64,000 nt of DNA, taken from NCBI GenBank assembly GCA_022432975.1, contig CM039510.1, forward strand, positions 8,772,414 to 8,836,413, written 5' to 3'. This stretch comes from Begonia masoniana (lineage: Eukaryota > Streptophyta > Magnoliopsida > Cucurbitales > Begoniaceae). A program made the position numbers and the translations under genes. Of this stretch, positions 56,008 through 64,000 are shown one piece after another (positions within the stretch are counted from its first letter, which is position 1; each line of letters opens with the position of its first letter). The notes under the pieces were generated by a model. It did not search any database, was not told where the DNA came from, and saw nothing but the letters and a program-made list of their open reading frames with translations.

Positions 56008-56645
56008 TGTAACGCCCCCGAACCCACCCTGGCTCGGTGCGCTACTTTGCTAACCAGTCCCGCGTTAAAACATAATTTTCTAAACCCCAAAACATAAAAC
56101 TAAATTGACACAGCTGAATTTAAAGCTAAGTCTCTCGAAACTCTCTTACGTCATACCTAGCTGCCTAGACTCACGAATTCCCTTACTCCTATCCATTAAG
56201 CACCACGGCGTCCTTCCCGAAATTTCGGCAAAGTAACGCCTGTAAATGGCGCCTCCAAAATGCTAAATACCTGCAAAGAAATAAATCCCAACCAATCCAG
56301 CATATGAAATCACCAAATAGCAGTAAAAAGGGAAACTAAAATACTAATATCCCTAAGTGAAGAAAGTCCACAGGGCAACACGTCACCCTTAACTATGACT
56401 ATAAACAACAACAACAAATAGCTACACCGTAACTCTCAAAATATCAACCAAAAAGAAAGTTACGCATACCCATCATTTCTACAAACAGACATTTACGACA
56501 AACTACCAAAAGACAAGCCCACATTTCCCCGAAGACCATGGTCGAGACGCCCCGACAACTACCCGCACCGGCATACAGCGTACATCAACGACTGCGTCCC
56601 AATCCTAGCTTTCCTCGTAGCTCTAACCTGTACTCCTGTCGTCAC

Positions 56646-57762
56646 CTACACCACAGAACACACACACACACGTAAGCTTACGCTTAGCAAGTAGAGGACA
56701 ACAAGTACAAACATACACTATGCACACACAACTCTCACACAATCCTAACACATGCCGTTCCACCCCCAACATCTTTCGTAGCAAATCCACTCACAACATC
56801 TTACGTGTACTCAGTCAGGTGCCTCTTGCAGAACCTCCCGAAGTTTGCCATATTTCAGACACTACTTCACGACGAGGAACCACTGCATATCTTTTGTGGA
56901 AACCTCCCGAAGCTTGCCATATTTCAGACACTACTTCGCGACGAGGAACCACTACATAACTTTTGTGGAAACCTCCCGAAGCTTGCCATATTTCAGACAC
57001 TACTTCGCGACGAGGAACCACTGCATAACTTTTGTGGAAACCTCCCGAAGCTTGCCATATTTCAGACACTACTTCGCGACGAGGAACCACTGCATAACTT
57101 TTGTGGAAACCTCCCGAAGCTTGCCATATTTCAGACACTACTTCGCGACGAGGAACCACTGCATATCTTTTGTGGAAACCTCTCGAAGCTTGCCATATTT
57201 CAGACACTACTTCGCGACGAGGAACCACTGTATATCTTTTGTGGAAACCTCCCGAAGCTTGCCATATTTCAGACACTACTTCGCGACGAGGAACCACTGC
57301 ATATCTTTTGTGGAAACCTCCCGAAGCTTGCCATATTTCAGACACTACTTCGCGACGAGGAACCACTGTATATCTTTTGTGGAAACCTCCCGAAGCTTGC
57401 CATATTTCAGACACTACTTCGCGACGAGGAACCACCACCAACAGACCACTTTCAATCCATATCGTACTCACATTTCAAAACCATGCTTAACCACAACCAA
57501 ACATTTAAAACCATGCTTAACCACAACCAAACATTTAAAACCATGCTTAACCAAACAAAACATTTAAACCATACTTAACCAAACATTCAAGCAACCAAAT
57601 CAGAACAAAGAAACCAAACAAGCAAACAATCTCAAACACTAACAATAACAACCCAGCAATTCATCAAACAATACTCAAACACTAACAATACACTATCAAA
57701 CAATAAATCCTACCGTTTTGTGGTGTAGGCCCGAAGGCAACAAACACACGTCCACTACTTAC
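56646..57762 (-). promoter_or_regulatory. Candidate leader intron of LTR S2
   Basis: Minus strand: CAG/GTAAGTAG (57762), GCCTTCGGGC hairpin, left arm at 57729-57715 and right arm at 56659-56645. Fourteen of 15 positions pair and the remaining one is a G-T wobble. A 69-bp tandem array fills the interval. Confidence 0.55.
56827..57440. repeat. 69-bp tandem array in LTR S2, nine units
   Basis: CCTCCCGAAGCTTGCCATAT starts recur every 69 bases (56834, 56903, 56972, 57041 and so on to 57386). Units differ at one to three positions. Because 69 is divisible by three, several frames on both strands are open; these are not genes. Short ACCATGCTTAACCACAACCA repeats follow to 57560. Confidence 0.95.
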
Positions 57763-58954
57763 CTGATTGCTCGGCTCCCAATTTATCACTTCTACCGATC
57801 AATTCCTTCGTTCGACGACCTAAAATACCGAAACTTAGCTTAATAAGTTACCAATATAAAATCTAAGGAAATTTTTCAACTAAAACTAACAACACTTAAA
57901 ATACATTTCACTCTTAAAACCTAAAACCCGATTTTTACCCAAATTTGACCGTCGAACTTCAAACGGTCATATCTCCCTCGTTTTTCAACGGATTTCGACG
58001 CGCCACCCCAATTCGAAAACCTCTACACGTTTACTATCCAATGAAACACTCAAATTCAACAACCAAACCATTTGACCAATTCGAAAACCACAAAAACAGA
58101 TTCGGCTTCTTAACATTCAAAACCCGTTTTTTCACAAACTCACCCTATTTCTCTAATCTAACCTTATCAACAACCTAACTAACCTATCCTAAGCTTAAAC
58201 CATCAAACATTAAAGAGAAAACCAGCAAGGAACTCAAAATTCGGAGTGCTCCCTTTAGTGTTTCCAAATCATACTCAAACTCTCACAAAATCCACTAAAA
58301 ACACTCTTAATCTTCACCAATTTACAAATAATTAAAAACCCATAAAGTTTTACCTTAGAATACCTTAACAAATTGAAGAAAAGAGAGGGAGATGCATCGG
58401 CTATGGTGGAGAGGGAGAGAGTGACGATGGAGAAGAAGAAAATGAAAAAAACTTCTCATTTATTACCACTTTTCCCCTTTTTTTTTATTCATTTAATAAC
58501 CCTTTAAAATACATTTAAACCCTCCCCTTCCTCACTTTAGCAACCCACGTGAACCCCCTTAACTCACCACTTTTCCATTCAATTAAATTTTTCTAAATTT
58601 TGATTGGTTCATGCATTTGACTTTTCTCACATCTTTTTGCTTTTGAATTTTCACTCTCTTTTCTTCTCTTTTACTCCAACGTGAATCAAATAAAAACCAC
58701 ACATTGCTTTGGGATTTTATTGGTTTAACACCATTGACTTGTCAACCTTGTCCTACCAAAATTTCTTTGAAATTTAATTGGCTTAGCACTTTGACTTTTC
58801 AACCCTTTTATTGTTTTTGAATTGTCAAGCTTCCTTTCTTCGTTACACATTACTTCTAAACTCTTCATCCCTTAATATTACACTCTCATACATAACCTAC
58901 TCTCATACATAACCTAGGGCTACGCACCTTATAAAAAATTTCCCGGGTGTTACA

Positions 58955-60238
58955 CTTTTTCTTCTTCTTTTTCGATTTCCTCAACACCTACTGACTTTTT
59001 TTAGTGTTTGAACTCACGAAACATCAAGGTTTTTCTTTCTCTGAGTGTATAGTGTGTGTTAACGGCCGTGCACAGTTGGGGGAACATGTAAAACCACGCA
59101 GAACTATAGGGAGCACGAAGCAGTGGCTTTAATTACTCAATGTCCATATATTTTAAGTAATCCAAAATTTGATTGTCATGTAATTTTGATTATGAGAGAC
59201 CTTATTGATCCTATCTCTCCTTGCCTCTCTCTTTGTAGAATCATGGGGAATGGGTGAAACTCTGCAAAGCTAGAGGGAGCTTGAAGAAACAAACTTAATT
59301 ACTCAATTTCTCATGGTTTTAAGCTTTCTGAAATTGGATTGTCATGTATGTTTGGTTACCATAGAAGTTGACCTGCTGTTTACAGTCCTTAATGGGGCTT
59401 AAAATTTGTCATTTTTTCTTCAGTCTTTATGAGCTTTATAATAGTGTATCGTACTATTTGACTCATATTTTACCTAAAACTAGCTATATGGGTTTATAAT
59501 CTACTTGGCCGCCTTTCTCTTTGAAGCCCGTGTTCAAGCAATTTATATGTTGAAACAAAACACGATGGGCAAAACTCATCCTTGAAGATTTGGCTTGCAT
59601 GTAGAAGGAATTAAGTAGATATATGCATACATGACTAGCTTTCAAGCCGTTTATATTTTGAAACAAACATGATTGGCAAAACTCATCCTTGAAGAGCTAA
59701 CTTGCATGGGGAAGGTTTTAAATAGATATATACATACATGACTAGCTCTACTTGACCGAATAGATACACGAGTCATTTGACAAATGATAAAGTGCAAATT
59801 ACCTCTTTGACGACCTCATAAGTTTGGCACCCACGATGGAGCAACTTGAGCATATAAAGTCCTGATAGCTGGGTAAATGGTGTCACGATTGAATTTGGTT
59901 CCAAGAGGTTTGATTGTAACAATCTAATTGTCCCACTTCAGCTAAACCTTGTAATATCATTGTCCCCATATTTTATCTAGCAAAATATAGTATAAAGAAG
60001 ACCGTCAGCTTTGGAAACATGTTGTACCTTATTGAGGTTGCACCCAAAACCCAAACTTAGTGAGGGTGTTACTGAGAGATTTAGTATCAGGTGGGGTTGA
60101 TTGTATATGTTTTTTATTTCCTTATCAGCCAATCAGTACTTTAATTCAATTGTGTATGGCTTGAGTTGATCTTGTTTATGGTGTTTTTTTTATTTTCTTT
60201 TTGTTGATTGTATTGTTCAATATTTCTTATGTCTTTAG
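58955..60238 (+). other. Leader intron of TAD2 copy 2, second part
   Basis: Between solo LTR S2 and exon a. AT-rich, with a short direct repeat around 59560-59700 (GGCAAAACTCATCCTTGAAG twice, GATATATGCATACATGACTA and a variant). No other coding sequence is seen. Confidence 0.45.
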
Positions 60239-63970
<3,732 letters not shown>

Positions 63971-64000
63971 GTACGAACTCGGTAATGCCTTATAAATGTG

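Larger units (their letters stand above)
56008..58954 (-). mobile_element. Solo LTR S2 (reverse), in the leader intron of TAD2 copy 2
   Basis: Ends TGTAACGCCCCCGAACCC and TCCCGGGTGTTACA with a perfect target duplication CTTTT (56003-56007 and 58955-58959). It is the same family as S1: a shared CTCGGTGCG start and a shared stretch near 57945-58025 (TCAAACGGTCATATCTCCCT; GATTTCGACGCGCCACCC). Confidence 0.92.

Noticed and set aside
56805..57578. Overlapping 257-, 240- and 218-codon ORFs near 57 kb
   Set aside because: All are translations of the 69-bp tandem repeat in different frames and strands inside an LTR.

Overview
The window is nuclear DNA of a eudicot plant. It contains spliced genes with GT..AG introns, long-LTR Ty3/gypsy (Tekay/Del-type chromovirus) retrotransposons, a Cassandra-type LTR carrying 5S rDNA sequence, and hAT- and Mutator-like DNA elements. 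The species cannot be named from the sequence. About three quarters of the window is nested transposable elements. The host content is three broken gene copies: two copies of a tRNA-specific adenosine deaminase subunit gene (TAD2/ADAT2-like, + strand) and one short-chain dehydrogenase/reductase gene resembling Arabidopsis FEY (FOREVER YOUNG, - strand). || Layout. 1-13389 is a nest of retroelements: an LTR full of 27-bp minisatellite (1-7947) with an old degenerate gypsy element inside it, pieces of two other LTRs, an element with two unrecognised ORFs, and a Cassandra LTR sitting in exon d of TAD2 copy 1. 13390-17889 holds the 3' exons of TAD2 copy 1, split by a solo LTR (14189-17444). 19236-51087 is the FEY-like gene, nine exons of about 1.1 kb spread over 32 kb. 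Three of its introns carry solo LTRs with perfect 5-bp target duplications, and two of those solo LTRs are themselves hit by full-length elements: A (25034-33964, intact gag-pol) and B (38870-49525, gag broken). 53283-54690 is a fold-back element interrupted by an hAT element. 54785-63970 is TAD2 copy 2 with a solo LTR in its leader intron. || Gene state. The FEY-like gene has an in-frame stop and a +1 frameshift, both in exon 4; every other exon phase is consistent. TAD2 copy 1 has a retroelement inside its catalytic exon and a lost 3' splice site. TAD2 copy 2 has a CGA-to-TGA stop in its penultimate exon. || Main novelty. All LTR families here (ten LTR copies, both orientations) share one architecture. 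A consensus 5' splice site is followed, in most families, by a tiny UUCG-capped hairpin, then by an arm reading CCTACATCAC or a variant, then by a hairpin-rich or repeat-rich stretch, then by a complementary arm that overlaps a 3' splice-site-like TAG/G. The two arms stay complementary between families through compensatory base changes. This looks like a base-paired leader intron or another conserved RNA fold in the LTRs. A second zone, a few hundred bases before each LTR 3' end, is built from CGATCGATCG or ATCGGnnGATG motifs; in several copies it has been amplified into minisatellites, in one case after insertion (31 against 5 units in the two LTRs of element B).
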